In this document: positions 61,954 to 64,000 of the stretch, piece by piece
Position numbering within the stretch: the first letter of the stretch is position 1
Layout: every line of letters starts with the position of its first letter
Assembly: GCF_019578655.1 (NCBI RefSeq)
Contig: NC_063265.1
Location: 7,350,501 to 7,414,500, forward strand
DNA length: 64,000 nt
Direction: 5' to 3'
Source of the DNA: Ricinus communis
Taxonomy: Eukaryota > Streptophyta > Magnoliopsida > Malpighiales > Euphorbiaceae
Translations under genes and position numbers: made by a program
The notes under the pieces: generated by a model
Told to the model about the DNA's origin: nothing
The model's input: only the letters and a program-made list of their open reading frames with translations
Database searches by the model: none

Positions 61954-64000
61954 TAGTAGAACCTCGATAAATTAATATTCAATAAATTAATAATCTTGAT
62001 TAAATAATAATTCTTTTCGGTCCCAACTTGGGTCAATGGGATAAAATAATAATTTCGTTAAATTTATAAGATAATAATTTTTAAAAAATTTCTTAAAATC
62101 CATTGAAAATATAAAATAATAATTCATTAAATATATATGAAAATTATATATACTGTAAATTCATAAAATAAAACACTTTCTAGATAAATTCTATTTTTAA
62201 ATTTTATTTTTTCCTAAAATATGTACATATAGTCAATTATTTCTTCTTTGCAAGCAAACTAAATTCAATTTCATCTTTAACTTTTTGCAAAGCGTAGACC
62301 ACATATGGTATATTTTTCTCATGTTGAAACAAATAATTTTTCAAGGTCTTTACCAGAAGAGTCTCTTTTGGAGAAACATGGGGTAAAACATTACTATTAT
62401 CTAGATCTTGATCGTCATTAGTTGGCACACCCATTACTCCTTCAATAATTTCTTTATCTGTTGGTGATTCTATTAAAGCTTCATTTTCACTAGGATAATT
62501 CAAAATCTGCTCAATGTTTATGACATTTCTATAGTGCAGATTAGAAATAACTTCTTCAAGTCCATGAATCTCTTCACCATCACAAATTTCTTATTCTAGA
62601 GGCATATACCTTCATCGGATTGAATTTTGTAATGTTTGAAACAATTTGCAATAGTTGTTGTCTTCACATCAATATTCCAAGCAACATTAATAAAATTGAT
62701 AGCATCTAGCATATTATTTTTTTCAGGATTTATTGCTTCCATCTCATAGCCTTCCAAAATGCTAGAATAAAAATGATGCTGATAATAAACCTTAAGTCTT
62801 CGAATAATTCCACCATCACATGGTTTGAATTTTTGATGTTGTATTTGGAGGCAAAAAGAATAATTCAATATTTTTCAAGGCTTCGATGACCTTGGATGGG
62901 CTGGAGAATTGTATATGATAAGCAATACATTTCTACCGGTTATTCTAGTGTCATACTAACGAACAAATTCTTAAAAAAGTAATCCAGTTATTCATGCTTT
63001 CTTGTTGGCTCGATAATGACCATTAAGATTGCCAATATTCACATTTTTAAAGCATCTAGGATTAACAAACTTACTAATAATCCACAAAGGTACTTTATCT
63101 GAACCATTCCCATTGCAATAAACAGCAACAATAAGTCTTTCCTTGTCCTTTTTTCGTCCTTTTAATTGCTTTGTAGTTAGTAAATGATCACCTTGCAAAT
63201 GATAAAATAATCACGTTTCATCCATATTATAAATATCATTCCAATGAACCTTGTCCAATTTAGCTTGAATTTTAAGTAAAGCATTTTCAATATTCTCCAT
63301 GACAATTGAACCACTTTCACCAAACTTTCTATAAGACTTAATCCCATGTCTCATCTTGAACCGCTCTAGCCAACAACTTAATAAGTTAAAGTCTGGATCT
63401 GCATCACCATATATTTTATGTAGAAACTTTTTTGCTTTAGTTTGAATCATTTCTCCGGTTATATTCATTTTCTCTTAATATTGGAGAAACCACTCATACA
63501 ATACATTTTCTAATTCGGCTATTTGGTTGATCTGTGCCTTTTAACATTGCTATTTGTTATCTCTTTTGATAAATATTTTGCTGACCTTTTGAGAGTATTT
63601 GATATTGTTTCTTGGTTGAGGGAGAGGCCAAACTTTTGTTGCACCCATTGTTGCAAATCTTTTTTACTTGAAGAGGGATGCTCATTTTTATACTCACATA
63701 ATATTTTTCACACCTCATCTGTTAATGTAGATTTTTTTACACCTTTCAAATGCGAAGCCATGGAGAAGATATATATATAAATTTTTATATTTTGATATAT
63801 GAAATTAAAGTGTATATTTCTATTTATAAATATTTTATTGTGCACTTGAAACACCTTATATTCTAATATATGTACATGTATGCATTGCATTTTAGACCAC
63901 ATTATTCCCAATATTAGCTCTGATACAATGTACCATCGTCCATCATGCATATAAAATATCAAAGATCATTTCTAAATTCTTTAATTTCTTCATTAATTTT
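61954..64000 (-). mobile_element. Degenerate Lemi1/pogo-type DNA transposon
   Basis: The left edge TAGTAGAACCTCGATAAATT matches the pogo-type terminal repeat known from plant Lemi1/Emigrant elements (CAGTARAACCTC...ATAAATTAATA) apart from its first base. It is preceded by TA, the expected target. A broken pogo/Tigger transposase lies on the minus strand inside. No matching inverted end is visible before position 64000, so the other terminus is outside the window or lost. Confidence 0.82.
62237..63761 (-). pseudogene. Pogo/Tigger-like transposase remnant (CENP-B HTH + DDE_1)
   Basis: From ATG at 63761 the frame reads MASHLKGVKKSTLTDEV then TGA. An HTH follows (SKKDLQQWVQQKFGLSLNQET). A CENP-B-type HTH comes next (NVLYEWFLQY, stop, MNITGEMIQTKAKKF...LSCWLERFKMRHGIK). 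The DDE_1 domain has NMDET with a stop right after (63210 region), then TKQLKGRKKDKERLIVAVYC, PRCFKNVNI and YRANKKA. Later come IIYNSPAH, where the second catalytic Asp is replaced by Tyr, and KPCDGGIIRRLKVYY. The tail at 62503-62237 holds LQKVKDEIEF. At least three in-frame stops and the lost Asp show it is dead, while the frame is still easy to follow. Confidence 0.88.

Overview
The window is AT-rich nuclear DNA from a flowering plant, most likely a eudicot. The evidence is GT-AG introns, plant kinase and transporter families, long simple repeats, and Ty1/copia, Ty3/gypsy-type, Mutator-like and pogo-like elements. The species cannot be fixed from sequence alone. All exon joins were worked out by hand from splice signals, codon phase and family conservation. 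No tRNA, rRNA, CRISPR array or prokaryotic operon structure was seen. || Layout: (1) 0.5-5.7 kb, minus strand: a complete seven-exon WNK4-like kinase gene with a 2.8 kb first intron and one GC-AG intron. (2) 5.7-12 kb: AT-rich intergenic DNA with a small unrecognised coding-like patch at 10.6 kb. (3) 12.06-15.42 kb, plus strand: a nine-exon gene for a 226-residue predicted membrane protein of unknown function. (4) 16.8-21.2 kb, minus strand: a decayed Ty1/copia element that keeps both LTRs. It carries an unusual array of about 13 palindromic units, nine of which contain TTCNNGAA, the core of heat-shock elements. (5) 21.9-22.3 kb: a dead RNase H-like retroelement scrap. (6) 22.3-33.8 kb: gene-poor DNA with microsatellites and a G20 tract. 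(7) 33.85-38.01 kb, plus strand: a two-exon MATE (DETOXIFICATION) transporter gene. (8) 38-41 kb: no protein gene, but a possible spliced non-coding transcript on the minus strand. (9) 41.0-45.4 kb: a 3.1 kb solo LTR with a 5-bp target duplication, lying between two diverged AT-rich direct repeats. (10) 45.7-46.6 kb: a Mutator-like element with terminal inverted repeats of about 200 bp. (11) 46.6-55.3 kb: AT-rich intergenic DNA with one MITE candidate. (12) 55.3-59.0 kb, plus strand: a six-exon Raf-like kinase gene of the ATN1/STY13 type, with several upstream ORFs in its likely leader. (13) 61.95 kb to the end, minus strand: a degenerate Lemi1/pogo-type DNA transposon that probably runs past the window edge. 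|| How the genes relate: each of the four host genes has its own promoter region and they form no cluster. Two are signalling kinases (WNK and Raf-like), one is a secondary transporter and one is unknown. Nothing in the sequence shows that they act together. The most unusual structures are in the mobile DNA: the TTCNNGAA array inside the copia element, the large solo LTR with its GC-rich island and hairpin-bearing tandem repeats, and the long-TIR Mutator-like element.
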